From positions 434,001-498,000 of the forward strand of contig NZ_JAIOUB010000002.1 of NCBI RefSeq assembly GCF_019931215.1: a DNA stretch of 64,000 nt. The letters are read 5' to 3'. Source of the DNA: Alcanivorax limicola (GTDB lineage: Bacteria > Pseudomonadota > Gammaproteobacteria > Pseudomonadales > Alcanivoracaceae). Both the position numbers and the translations under genes were made by a program. The notes beneath the pieces were generated by a model. The model saw only the letters and a program-made list of their open reading frames with translations, was not told the DNA's origin and searched no databases. The stretch's first letter is position 1. Every line of letters begins with the position of its first letter. Below are positions 28,787 through 39,893 of this stretch, piece by piece.

Positions 28787-29644
28787 ATGGCGAACAATTG
28801 GTCCGAACAAGAGGTGGCAGAGACTGTCGCTGACTATTTTGCGATGCTTCGTCAGGAGCTCCTCGGCGAAAAGTACAATAAAGCCATGCATCGCAGGGCG
28901 CTTATGAAGAAGCTGAGTGGGCGATCTAATGGCTCCGTTGAGCTGAAACACCAAAATATAAGCGCTGTACTTATTGAAATGGGTATTCCATGGATTGAGG
29001 GATACAAGCCGAGATCGAACTATCAACGTTCGTTGCTGCCTGCAATGGTGGCAGAATATCTGAAAGCGCATCCTGATCTGCAAGCACTCTTCCACAAAGA
29101 TGTGCAGAGAGTGCCTAATACTCCGTCAGTTGAGGACTTTCTGGCGGTTATGGAGAGCCCGCCATCATCAGAGCCGCGTGGCGCCAGTAATAGCGGAGAG
29201 GTTCGCGAGGTGCCTAGCCTGTATAACCCCGCTGGCGTGAATTACCTTGAAAGAGAGGCTCAGAACCAGGCCCTGGGTGAAGCAGGTGAGCAGTTCGTGA
29301 TGAATTTTGAGCGAGCGCGGTTAATCTATGCGGGTAGGCAGGCATTGGCTGATCAGATCGAGCAAGTTTCCCTCACCATCGGTCCCTCGGCTGGCTTTGA
29401 TATTCGGTCTTATGAGGAGAATGGCAAAGATCGGTTTATCGAGGCGAAAACGACGAAGTATGGTAAAAGTACGCCTTTCTTTGTTACGCCGAATGAGCTT
29501 CGCTTTTCGAAGGTGAATGAAGCATCTTACTACCTGTATCGCCTTTTTGGATTCCGCGATACTCCTCGTCTCTTCACACTACAGGGGCATTTAGAAGATA
29601 AATGTATACTTGTTCCGTCAGAGTATTCGGCCCGAGCCCGTTAA
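28787..29644 (+). CDS. DUF3883 (NOV C-terminal-like) protein, PD-(D/E)XK-type fold
   Basis: A 285-residue protein. The N-terminal third is helical and predicted cytoplasmic. The C-terminal region (about 165-285) fits the DUF3883 domain, with D205 in GFDIRSY and E219-A-K221 in RFIEAKTT, the D...ExK spacing of restriction-endonuclease-like folds, then TPNELRFSK. DUF3883 domains occur in restriction and phage-defence proteins as well as in isolated genes. The first ~80 residues may be a DNA- or protein-binding module. It lies 35 bp before the NERD gene, probably co-transcribed. Confidence 0.8.
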   Translation: MANNWSEQEVAETVADYFAMLRQELLGEKYNKAMHRRALMKKLSGRSNGSVELKHQNISAVLIEMGIPWIEGYKPRSNYQRSLLPAMVAEYLKAHPDLQALFHKDVQRVPNTPSVEDFLAVMESPPSSEPRGASNSGEVREVPSLYNPAGVNYLEREAQNQALGEAGEQFVMNFERARLIYAGRQALADQIEQVSLTIGPSAGFDIRSYEENGKDRFIEAKTTKYGKSTPFFVTPNELRFSKVNEASYYLYRLFGFRDTPRLFTLQGHLEDKCILVPSEYSARAR

Positions 29645-29679
29645 TTACTCTGAAGCGGCTTGACAATTGGGGGTGATTT

Positions 29680-30459
29680 TTGGGGAGTGGCGATCAGGCG
29701 GGGGAGGCGCTGTTTCTTGCTTTCTTATTCGTTATTGCGACGATCATAGGGCTCATTCTTCGGTCTGCTTGGTTTAAGGGGGCTGTTGGTGAAAGCCTAG
29801 TCAAAGCAGGGGCCGGAGTTGCTTTGCCATCTAGCGCTTACTTTTCGCTTCATGATGTGACGCTACACGCAAGCGGTGGAAGCACGCAGATAGATCATAT
29901 TATCGTGTCTCGCTATGGCATATTTGTGATTGAAACCAAAAACATGAAGGGATGGATATTCGGGGGCGCTAGGTCGCCAGAATGGAAGCAAGTGCTCTAT
30001 AAGAAATCATATACGTTCCAAAATCCACTTCGGCAAAACTATAAGCACACAAAGGCCGTAGAGGAAATTACCGGCCTGCCAAAAAATGCCATCCATTCTG
30101 TAGTCGCCTTTATGGGCCCATGCGAGTTGAGGTCTAAGCTTCCGCCCAATGTAGAGAAAGGCTTTGGCTACATCTCATATATAAAATCTTTCAAGGCCAC
30201 GCTGCTTACGGTTGAGGATGTGAATGGCGCGATACGTGCCATCCACGAGGGCCGCCGCCCGGCCACGTTTAAAACTAGAGCCGAGCACGTCAGAAATCTG
30301 AAGATGAGAGCTGCGCCGCAACAAACAGCGGATGTGGCATGCCCCCTTTGCGGTAACGCTATGGTCCGCCGTGTGGCCAAGAATGGACTGCGAGCAGGCC
30401 TCCCATTTTGGGGGTGCTCAAGATATCCCGCGTGCCGAGGCATTACCAATATCGACTAG
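29680..30459 (+). CDS. NERD-domain protein with C-terminal topoisomerase-type zinc finger
   Basis: A 259-residue protein. The TTG start at 29680 is the earliest possible (an in-frame stop is just upstream) and follows GGGGGTGA. An N-terminal membrane helix (about 7-28) is followed by a NERD nuclease-related domain, with D72 in TQIDHIIV and E85-T-K87 in VIETKN. The C-terminus carries a four-Cys zinc ribbon (C221, C224, C246, C252) like the zf-C4 modules of topoisomerase I. NERD proteins are thought to act in DNA processing. The gene is the third ExK-type protein within this 6-kb stretch. Confidence 0.85.
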   Translation: MGSGDQAGEALFLAFLFVIATIIGLILRSAWFKGAVGESLVKAGAGVALPSSAYFSLHDVTLHASGGSTQIDHIIVSRYGIFVIETKNMKGWIFGGARSPEWKQVLYKKSYTFQNPLRQNYKHTKAVEEITGLPKNAIHSVVAFMGPCELRSKLPPNVEKGFGYISYIKSFKATLLTVEDVNGAIRAIHEGRRPATFKTRAEHVRNLKMRAAPQQTADVACPLCGNAMVRRVAKNGLRAGLPFWGCSRYPACRGITNID

Positions 30460-30741
30460 CTAAGACCACCCGAACACCAACTCCTCATCCTTGCTGAACC
30501 GCTGCAAATGATCCGCCACTACGCCCTTCAGTTCGTCGGCACCCGCCTGTGTTGGGTGTTCGATACGCACATCCAGTACGGCGTCAGAGGCTTGCAGCCA
30601 TGTCCGCACTTCGTCGCTAAAGGGCACCAGCAAGCGCCCCGCTTCCATCTCTACCTCGAACTTGTGGCCCCAATGCCGCCCCAGGCGGGTCAGCAGCCGC
30701 TGGGCTTGGGGAGTCTCCAGTCGTGCGTGAACGATTGCCAT
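30460..30741 (-). CDS. DUF2218 family protein
   Basis: A 93-residue protein fitting DUF2218: an alpha/beta fold with TRLGRHWGHKFEVE and a C-terminal HLQRFSKDEELVFGW. Members are often iron-regulated and found near siderophore genes; no siderophore genes are in this window. It starts at an ATG with AGAGGA upstream. A Fur-like box lies ~50 bp upstream of the start, fitting iron control. Confidence 0.85.
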   Translation of the reverse strand: MAIVHARLETPQAQRLLTRLGRHWGHKFEVEMEAGRLLVPFSDEVRTWLQASDAVLDVRIEHPTQAGADELKGVVADHLQRFSKDEELVFGWS

Positions 30742-30790
30742 AATGGTGTCCTCTGTGGGTTCAATAGAGGCACCTTACTCTTGCCTTAAA

Positions 30791-30805
30791 TGATAATGAA
30801 TCTCA
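30791..30805. promoter_or_regulatory. Candidate Fur box upstream of the DUF2218 gene
   Basis: TGATAAT-G-AATCTCA fits the 7-1-7 Fur consensus (TGATAAT-N-ATTATCA) at 12 of 14 arm positions. It lies between two divergent genes, 50 bp from the DUF2218 start. Confidence 0.55.
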
Positions 30806-30896
30806 TTAAATATATGGGTTTGATCAATTCTGCGGATGGGAAGAAGATCAGGGGCGTGAGTATTCGCCACAACAAAAATCAGCTGAGGGAAAAGCG

Positions 30897-31142
30897 ATGA
30901 GTAAATGCGGGAAGTATTGGGACAAGGTACATACCCTGGACGGCGAGATCGTCGCCTTCAAACAGCAGCTTGCCGACCTCGACAGACACCTGAAATCCCC
31001 TACCCCCAATCCGGCGCTACAAGAGCACCGCCAGGTACTCCTGAGCAAAATCACATCCCTGGGCAGTAAGCGGAGCGCGGCAGAGCTTGCCGCCTCAGAT
31101 TGTGAGGCGCGGGAGCATCAGAAGAAGCACCCGATGGGCTGA
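30897..31142 (+). CDS. Small charged coiled-coil-like protein
   Basis: An 81-residue protein with a good ribosome-binding site (GAGGGAAAAGCG before ATG). Heptad-like spacing of hydrophobic residues suggests one long helix pair (VHTLDGEIVAFKQQLADLDRHL, then VLLSKITSLGSKRSAAEL). One early Cys and one later Cys are present. It is divergent from the DUF2218 gene, so the Fur-like box between them could control both. No family recognised. Confidence 0.55.
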   Translation: MSKCGKYWDKVHTLDGEIVAFKQQLADLDRHLKSPTPNPALQEHRQVLLSKITSLGSKRSAAELAASDCEAREHQKKHPMG

Positions 31143-31149
31143 CGCCAGC

Positions 31150-32076
31150 CTATCGAGCCGTCCCAGCAATTGCCTCCGCCAATGCCAGCACCGACAACGG
31201 CGCACTCCCCTCCGCCTTATTACTCAACGTCACAAACGCCTTCTGCCCTCCCCTCACCGTGCCGGCAATCACTTTCGCCAGGGCGTTACGCGTGGCCAGG
31301 TCCGGGTCCTGCATTTTGTCGAAGGGTGCATATTTTTCCCGCGCCTGTTCGTAACCATAGGCGCCGTGGATCGGGTTGACGTTCCAGCGACACACCAGTG
31401 GCCCCGGCCACAGGGCGCGCAGGATCGGCAGTTGCTCGTCGATGGGCGGCATCTTCGGGTGCAGGCCCAGGCAGTAGGTGGCGCCGGTGTCTTTCAGGGC
31501 GGCGGTGAAGTCGGGAGTCAGCCATTCCGGGTCGCGTACTTCGACAGCCACCACGGCATCGGGGGCGCTGGCGGTCAGATCCGGCAGGCTGCGCAGCAGG
31601 CGATGCAGGGCCTGGATCAGCCCGGCGATTTCGCCGCGCCAGGCGGGCGGCAGCGGGCTGATCTGAAAGACCAGAGCGCCTGACTTAGGCCCCAGCCCCG
31701 CCAGGGCCGGCGCCACAAATGTCTCCACGGCCGTGGCCGGGTCCAGAAACAGGGGGTTGGTCTCCTGCCCTTTGCCGCCGGCGCCGCGTAACAGCGCGTC
31801 CGTAACCTGCGCGGGCGCTTTGACCACGAAACGAAAATCGTCCGGCACCTGGGCGGCATGGTCGGCGTACTGCTCGCGGGTCAGGGGCGTGTAAAAGCCG
31901 CGATCTACCCCCACGGTCCTGAACAACGGGTGCGTGGCATAGGCCGGCAAGCCGTCACGGGAGAGCTGCGCTTCGCTGTACACCTTGTCCCACACCAGCG
32001 TGGCCCAGCCGGGGTAATGCCACGACGAAGTGCCCAGATGGAGCCCGGCGGGCAGGCTCGCCGCAAGGTCCTGCAA
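31150..32076 (-). CDS. DUF72 (YecE-like) protein, 5' end probably frameshifted
   Basis: A TIM-barrel-like DUF72 protein of 308 residues from a TTG at 32076. The family start GTSSWHYPGW and internal VKAPAQVT and WNVNP segments are visible. No good ATG begins this frame. An ATG at 32165 opens a frame of 26 codons (MQSSLFPDSADIPGTP) that points at the DUF72 frame but is out of register. A triple CGGGC repeat at 32090-32104 lies between them; with two copies instead of three the two frames would join (length change of 5 bases). The annotated protein may therefore be N-terminally truncated, or the locus may be phase-variable. Function is unknown. Confidence 0.8.
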   Translation of the reverse strand: MQDLAASLPAGLHLGTSSWHYPGWATLVWDKVYSEAQLSRDGLPAYATHPLFRTVGVDRGFYTPLTREQYADHAAQVPDDFRFVVKAPAQVTDALLRGAGGKGQETNPLFLDPATAVETFVAPALAGLGPKSGALVFQISPLPPAWRGEIAGLIQALHRLLRSLPDLTASAPDAVVAVEVRDPEWLTPDFTAALKDTGATYCLGLHPKMPPIDEQLPILRALWPGPLVCRWNVNPIHGAYGYEQAREKYAPFDKMQDPDLATRNALAKVIAGTVRGGQKAFVTLSNKAEGSAPLSVLALAEAIAGTAR

Positions 32077-32089
32077 TGCGGCAGCATGC

Positions 32090-32104
32090 CGGGCCGGGCC
32101 GGGC
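32090..32104. repeat. Pentanucleotide tandem repeat (CGGGC x3) at the DUF72 5' end
   Basis: Three exact copies lie within the region joining the upstream ATG frame and the DUF72 frame. Loss of one unit restores an uninterrupted reading frame. Confidence 0.6.
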
Positions 32105-32181
32105 GCACCGCGCCGCCGGGCGTGCCGGGTATGTCGGCGCTGTCAGGGAACAGGGAAGATTGCATGGGCGCGATTGTATCG

Positions 32182-33747
32182 TTACTGCGGGCTGCGCACA
32201 TGCCCCAACGACACCGCCGCCAGCACCGCCAGGGCAAGAATGCAGGCGCCGCTGATGGCGGCTGTGGTATTCAGCCCTTGGACAAAGGCCTCACGCGCGG
32301 TGTCCAGTGCGCCGGTGGGCAAGTCGCTGGCCACGCCGTTGGCGGCCCAGAGGCTGTCTTGCATGGCGTTGCTGGCTGCGTTTTGCATGGCGCTGCTGTC
32401 TGCCATGAGCGCGTCGGTCATGCGGGTGCGATACAACACGCTGGCCAGGCTGCCGAGCAAGGCAACGCCCAGTGCCACGCCCAACTCCTGCACCATCTCT
32501 GACATGGCGGAGGCAGAGCCGGCGCGTTCGGGTGGGGCGGCGCCGACCACCAGGTCGGTGCCCAGTGCGGCGATGGTGCCCAGCCCCAGATACACCAGAG
32601 AAAATCCGGCGATGGCCTGGCTGATGTCGGAGGGAAACACGCTGGCGCCGACGCCCAGGCGGGCCAGCAGCAGGTAGCCGCCGGTGGACAGCAGCAGTGC
32701 GCCAGCCACGACATAACCGGGGCGAATGCGCCGGGCGATCAAAGGGGCGGTGATGCCGGCGGCGACCATCATCAGGGCGGGTGGGCCCATCCACAGGCCG
32801 GCGGCCAGCGGGGACAGTTCGGCCACCAGCTGCAGGTATTGCGTTACCAGCAGCATGACGCCGGAGACGCCAATCAATCCCACCAGCAGCACGAGCAAGG
32901 CGGCGGTAAAGGTGCGGCTGACGAACAGGCGCATGTCCAGCAGCGGGCTGGTCAGCTGTTGTTGGCGGCGCACAAACCACAGGGTACACAGTGCGCCGAT
33001 GACCAGTGCCAGCAGGGGGCCGGCGGCGAGGCCGGCTTTGGCGAGTTCCTTGATGCCGTAGATGGCGGGCAGGATGGCGGCCAGTGACAGCAGCACGCTG
33101 AACAGGTCGAGGGGGCCGCTGTCTGCGGCGCGGTATTCCGGCAGCAGGCGCGGGGCCAGGATCAGCAGCAGCGCAATGACCGGCACGGCGGCCAGGAAGG
33201 CGGCGCCCCACCAGAAGTAGGACAGCAAGACGCCCCCAACCACCGGGCCGGCGGCCATGCCCAGGGCGAACATGGTGGCCCAGACACCGATGGCGAGGCC
33301 ACGCTGGCGGGCGTCGGGGAACAGGTTGCTGATCAGGGCCAGAGTCGAGGGCATCAGCGTGGCGCCCGCCAGGCCGAGGGCGGCGCGGGCAGCAATCAGC
33401 GTGCCGGCGCTGGGGGCGAAGGCGGCCAGAATCGAGGCGGCACCGAAGGCGGTGGCGCCGATCATCAGCAGCCGCCGTCGTCCGATGCGGTCGCCGAGGG
33501 TGCCCATGGTGATCAGGAAGCCGGCAATCATGAAGCCGTAAATATCCATGATCCACAGTGCCTGGGTGCTGCTGGGTTGCAGGTCGGCGGCGATGGCGGG
33601 CAAGGCCAGATACAGCAGTGTCACATCCAGGCCAAGCAGGAACGTGGGCAGCGCCAGCACAGCCAGCCCAGCCCAGGTGCGGGCGTCGGCAAGACGGGGT
33701 TGGGTGCCCGACGTGGTATAGGTGGTGCAGGACGATTGCGTTGCCAT
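32182..33747 (-). CDS. MFS transporter of the DHA2 (QacA/SmvA-like) drug exporter family
   Basis: A 521-residue protein with 14 predicted transmembrane helices. The DHA2 motif A region GTLGDRIGRRRLLM and motif C GPVVGGVL are present. Such proteins export cationic dyes, quaternary ammonium compounds or methyl viologen with proton antiport; substrate cannot be told from sequence. The gene is divergent from an XRE-type regulator, which probably controls it through the shared intergenic operator. Confidence 0.88.
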   Translation of the reverse strand: MATQSSCTTYTTSGTQPRLADARTWAGLAVLALPTFLLGLDVTLLYLALPAIAADLQPSSTQALWIMDIYGFMIAGFLITMGTLGDRIGRRRLLMIGATAFGAASILAAFAPSAGTLIAARAALGLAGATLMPSTLALISNLFPDARQRGLAIGVWATMFALGMAAGPVVGGVLLSYFWWGAAFLAAVPVIALLLILAPRLLPEYRAADSGPLDLFSVLLSLAAILPAIYGIKELAKAGLAAGPLLALVIGALCTLWFVRRQQQLTSPLLDMRLFVSRTFTAALLVLLVGLIGVSGVMLLVTQYLQLVAELSPLAAGLWMGPPALMMVAAGITAPLIARRIRPGYVVAGALLLSTGGYLLLARLGVGASVFPSDISQAIAGFSLVYLGLGTIAALGTDLVVGAAPPERAGSASAMSEMVQELGVALGVALLGSLASVLYRTRMTDALMADSSAMQNAASNAMQDSLWAANGVASDLPTGALDTAREAFVQGLNTTAAISGACILALAVLAAVSLGHVRSPQ

Positions 33748-33814
33748 GTCATCTCCATGGGTGGTGCGCGGTTGAGCGCCGGGCAGACAATGGCCGCATT
33801 CTGTGGTTGAATTT

Positions 33815-33844
33815 ATAGGGTTACAATATAGGCATTTATCCTAT
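33815..33844. promoter_or_regulatory. Candidate operator between the MFS exporter and the XRE regulator
   Basis: TATAGG occurs twice as a direct repeat (starting about 33815 and 33827), and ATAGG-CATTTAT-CCTAT forms an inverted repeat at 33828-33844. The AT-rich stretch sits between the two divergent start codons. Confidence 0.45.
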
Positions 33845-33870
33845 TACTAACGGCAACAGGCTGAACGCTT

Positions 33871-34728
33871 ATGGCGCAACCCAGGACTCAACCCAGGGCT
33901 GAACGCACGCTGGCGCGCACGCGCAGTGAGCTGACCGACTTCCTGCTGTTCCACCGCAACAAGCTGACGCCTGCAGACGTGGGCTTGCCGGTGACGGGCC
34001 GCCGTCGCACACCGGGCCTGCGCCGGGAAGAAGTGGCGACGCTCGCGGGTGTCGGGCTGACCTGGTACACCTGGTTTGAACAGGGGCGGGATATCAGTGT
34101 GTCCGAGGCGTTCCTGCTCAATGTGTCCCGGGCGCTGAAGCTGGACGATGCCGAGTGTTGCCACCTGTTCTTGCTGGCGCACCAGCGGCCGCCGCCGTCG
34201 GAGGGCTATCAGTGGCAGGCGATTCCGCCCCGGGTGCAGTGGCTGATGGATGATCTGGTGGCGCGCCCGGCCTACGTGATCAACATGCGTTGGGATGTGA
34301 TCGCCTGGAACGCGGCGGCGGATGCGTTATTCGATTTTGCGGCGCGGGACAGGGAGGGGCGCAATCTGCTGCGCATGCTGTTTGCCGATCCGGACCTGCG
34401 TCGCCGGTTGCCGGCCTGGCACAGTGAGGCGCCGAGGATACTGACGCAGTTCCGCTGCGATCTGGCCATGGCACCGGACGACCCTGCCCTGCTCGGCCTG
34501 GTCGATGAACTGAAAGCGGTGTCGCCGGATTTCCGGCGCTGGTGGGAGGCGCCGGCAGTGGGCACTTACATGCAAGGGATCGGCACGTTGCTGGACCACG
34601 ACGGCCAGACGTCGCACTTTGAGCATCAGGTGCTGACTGTGGATGAGCATCGGCATTTGTGGATGCTGGTGTATTTTGCTCAGCCGGAATCTGCTCAAAA
34701 CAAAACGGCTCAAAACGAAACGATTTAG
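33871..34728 (+). CDS. Helix-turn-helix regulator with MmyB-like ligand domain
   Basis: A 285-residue protein. The N-terminus carries an XRE-type helix-turn-helix (about 20-85), including RRTPGLRREEVATLAGVGLTWYTWFEQGRDI, the common N-terminal signature of this family. The C-terminal half fits the MmyB-like ligand-binding domain, with WDVIAWNAAADALF. Members often regulate an adjacent divergent transporter or dehydrogenase. Here the neighbour is the DHA2 exporter, so it is probably its regulator. Confidence 0.9.
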   Translation: MAQPRTQPRAERTLARTRSELTDFLLFHRNKLTPADVGLPVTGRRRTPGLRREEVATLAGVGLTWYTWFEQGRDISVSEAFLLNVSRALKLDDAECCHLFLLAHQRPPPSEGYQWQAIPPRVQWLMDDLVARPAYVINMRWDVIAWNAAADALFDFAARDREGRNLLRMLFADPDLRRRLPAWHSEAPRILTQFRCDLAMAPDDPALLGLVDELKAVSPDFRRWWEAPAVGTYMQGIGTLLDHDGQTSHFEHQVLTVDEHRHLWMLVYFAQPESAQNKTAQNETI

Positions 34729-34803
34729 CAACGCACGGCATCAAGGTCTCCCCTCCGCAACAAGTCGTGGGGATACGCTATAGTGCAGGCGGAGGTGCTT
34801 TTT

Positions 34804-35583
34804 ATGACGCAACGCATGCCCACACTCTTCCTCGGTCACGGCAATCCGCTCAATGCGTTGGCGGACAACGCCTTCACCCGTGGCTGGACGGCACTGGGTA
34901 AGGCCTTGCCTCGTCCGCGGGCGATCCTGGTGGTGTCGGCGCACTGGTATGTGCCCGGCATTGCCGTCACGGCGATGCCGCAGCCGCGCACCATTCATGA
35001 CTTCGGGGGCTTCCCGCAGGCACTCTTCGACATCCGTTATCCGGCGCCGGGGGACGCGGCGCTGGCCGGGCAGGTGCAGGGGCTGCTGGCGCCGCAGCCG
35101 GTGGTGCTGGATCAGCAATGGGGGTTGGACCACGGCACTTGGTCGGTGCTGATTCATCTGTTTCCAGAGGCGGATATTCCCGTGGTTCAGCTGAGTATGG
35201 ATGATCGTCAGCCGGCGGCGTTTCACCTGGCGCTGGCAGAGCAGTTGCGGCCGCTGCGGGACGAGGGCGTACTGATCGTGGGCAGTGGCAATATCGTGCA
35301 TAACCTGGGCCGCTATGCCTGGCAGCAGCCGGACACGCCGATGTTTGATTGGGGCCAGCGTTTCGAGGAGCAGGTGCGGGCGGCGTTGCTGCGGGAGGAC
35401 CATGGAGCGCTGGCAGACTATGCGCGCTTTGGTGATGACGCATTGCTGGCGGTGCCCACCCCTGAGCATTATCTGCCGTTGCTGTATGTGCTCGGCGCCA
35501 GCCTGCCCGGCGAGCCGGTCCGGTTCCCGGTGACGGGGAGCGAAGGTGGCGCCCTGTCGATGTTGTCAGTGCAGAAGGGGTGA
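34804..35583 (+). CDS. ygiD: 4,5-DOPA-extradiol-dioxygenase-like protein (YgiD family)
   Basis: A 259-residue class III extradiol ring-cleavage dioxygenase of the LigB superfamily. Iron-binding His residues are visible in LFLGHGNPLNAL and in VSAHWYVPG, and further along in WGLDHGTWSVL. The ATG at 34804 has GGAGGT seven bases upstream; the GTG at 34783 is less likely. The physiological substrate in bacteria is uncertain, and many members are annotated as DOPA dioxygenase only by similarity. Its stop overlaps the next start (GTGA). Confidence 0.85.
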   Translation: MTQRMPTLFLGHGNPLNALADNAFTRGWTALGKALPRPRAILVVSAHWYVPGIAVTAMPQPRTIHDFGGFPQALFDIRYPAPGDAALAGQVQGLLAPQPVVLDQQWGLDHGTWSVLIHLFPEADIPVVQLSMDDRQPAAFHLALAEQLRPLRDEGVLIVGSGNIVHNLGRYAWQQPDTPMFDWGQRFEEQVRAALLREDHGALADYARFGDDALLAVPTPEHYLPLLYVLGASLPGEPVRFPVTGSEGGALSMLSVQKG

Positions 35584-37256
35584 GTCGCAGGCGCGGCACA
35601 AATGATCTGGATTTCACATTGATTGGCAAACTTTCATCGCAAACGGATGTGCCTATGCTTCGCCCGCTATGCACCACTGGCCTTACCGTGGCCACCCTGT
35701 TTTTCGCATTTTCCCTTACCCCCAGCCTGGTGCCCCGGCCCTTTATGGCGCAGGGGTTGATCTCCGGACTGTCGTTTACAGCAGGCTATGCGCTGGGTGT
35801 GGGGGCGTTGTGGCTTTGGGGCTGGTTGGGTATTCCGCAGTTGCGTGGGCGTGTGGCGCTCTGGTTTCGGGTGGGCACGGCAGCGTTGTGTGTGCTGGTG
35901 GCGATGGTGTTTTTATGGCGCGCAGCGGGGTGGCAGAACGATTTGCGCGGGTTCATGGGCATGCCCGAGGATGCTGGTGTGCGGCCCTTTGGTATCGGGC
36001 TGATTACGGTGGTGCTGTTTGTGGGGCTGCTGTGTGTGGCGCGGTTGTTCCGACTGGTATTCGGGGTGATCGCGAGACAGTTGCGGCGGGTGATTCCGCC
36101 GCGTATTGCCCATGGCGTGGGTTTGGTCCTGGCGTTCATGTTGTTCTGGTCGGTGGGCAACGGGGTGCTGTTTTCCATGGCGTTGCGTGGGGCGGATACC
36201 AGTTATCACAACTGGCATATCACGGTGCAGCCGGAGCAGTCGCCGCCGGCTGATCCGCAGCGCACCGGCAGTGACGCGTCGTTGATCAGTTGGGAAGATC
36301 TGGGCCAGCGTGGTCGGGACTATATCGCCGGTACGCCGTCTGGTGACGGGCTGGAACAGGACCCGATTCGCGTTTATGTGGGCCTGGGTGCGGCAGAGAC
36401 GCCGGAGGAGCGCGCGGCGCTGGCGGTGCAGGAGATGCAGCGTGTCGGTGCGTTCGAGCGCTCTACCCTGTTGCTGGTGACGCCCACGGGCACTGGCTGG
36501 GTGGATCCTGTGGCGCAGCTTTCGGCGGAGTACCTGTTGCGCGGTGATGTGGCCTCGGTGACGGCGCAGTATTCGTACTTGCCGAGTTTTCTTGCGCTGC
36601 TGGTGGAGAGCGAATACGGCAAACAGTCAGCGCAAGCGCTGTTTCAGGCGGTGTACGGCCACTGGCGCACCCTGCCCCGCGACGAGCGGCCGGACCTGTA
36701 TCTGTATGGCCTGAGCCTGGGCGCGCTGAACAGCAGCCGGGCATTTGACGCCCACGACATCATCGGTGATCCGTTCCACGGCGCCCTGTGGAGTGGCCCG
36801 CCGTTCCGCAGCGAAGTGTGGCGTGATCTCACCGCGCAGCGCCGGTCCAGTTCGCCGGCATGGCTGCCGCGTTTTCGTGATGGCTCGGTGATCCGCTTCA
36901 TGAATCAGGATGGCGGGCTGGAGCGTGGCGATGCGGAATGGGGAGCGTATCGCATTGCCTATCTGCAATATGCCAGTGATCCGGTGACCTTCTTCAGCCC
37001 GGATATTTTCTGGCGCAGCCCGGAATGGCTCAACGACCCGCGCGGGCCGGATGTGTCTCCCGCGTTGCGCTGGTTCCCGGTCGTCACGGGGCTGCAAGTG
37101 CTGGCGGATATCTGGGCCGGCGATGCACCGCGTGGCTACGGGCATGAGTATTCCATGGCGGATTATATTACCGCGTGGCATGCCCTGATGGCGCCGGACG
37201 GCTGGGATGAGGAAAGCCTGGCGCATTTGCGGGAGACACTGGAAGCAACGCGGTAA
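35580..37256 (+). CDS. Membrane protein with alpha/beta-hydrolase domain (PF10081-type)
   Basis: A 558-residue protein. The N-terminal third holds four or five transmembrane helices; the remainder is a cytoplasmic or periplasmic alpha/beta-hydrolase domain with nucleophile elbow GLSLG (in YLYGLSLGALNSS) and a GVGAA-type region earlier. It resembles the uncharacterised Abhydrolase_9 membrane proteins. The GTG at 35580 overlaps the ygiD stop; an ATG at 35655 (MLRPLCTTGL, just before the first helix) is a good alternative. Substrate unknown. Confidence 0.82.
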   Translation: MSRRRGTNDLDFTLIGKLSSQTDVPMLRPLCTTGLTVATLFFAFSLTPSLVPRPFMAQGLISGLSFTAGYALGVGALWLWGWLGIPQLRGRVALWFRVGTAALCVLVAMVFLWRAAGWQNDLRGFMGMPEDAGVRPFGIGLITVVLFVGLLCVARLFRLVFGVIARQLRRVIPPRIAHGVGLVLAFMLFWSVGNGVLFSMALRGADTSYHNWHITVQPEQSPPADPQRTGSDASLISWEDLGQRGRDYIAGTPSGDGLEQDPIRVYVGLGAAETPEERAALAVQEMQRVGAFERSTLLLVTPTGTGWVDPVAQLSAEYLLRGDVASVTAQYSYLPSFLALLVESEYGKQSAQALFQAVYGHWRTLPRDERPDLYLYGLSLGALNSSRAFDAHDIIGDPFHGALWSGPPFRSEVWRDLTAQRRSSSPAWLPRFRDGSVIRFMNQDGGLERGDAEWGAYRIAYLQYASDPVTFFSPDIFWRSPEWLNDPRGPDVSPALRWFPVVTGLQVLADIWAGDAPRGYGHEYSMADYITAWHALMAPDGWDEESLAHLRETLEATR

Positions 37257-37267
37257 ACGGCGAGCAT

Positions 37268-37301
37268 AAAAAAGCCGCGGCGGATAATCACCCGCCGCGG
37301 C
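37268..37301 (-). terminator. Rho-independent terminator of katG
   Basis: A 10-bp GC-rich stem (GCCGCGGCGG and CCGCCGCGGC on the + strand) with an 8-base loop. On the minus strand it is followed by six T residues, 37 bp after the katG stop. It is a textbook intrinsic terminator. Confidence 0.85.
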
Positions 37302-37337
37302 CGGTTAGCACACGTTCAGTGTGTCACGTGTGCGGGT

Positions 37338-39893
<2,556 letters not shown>

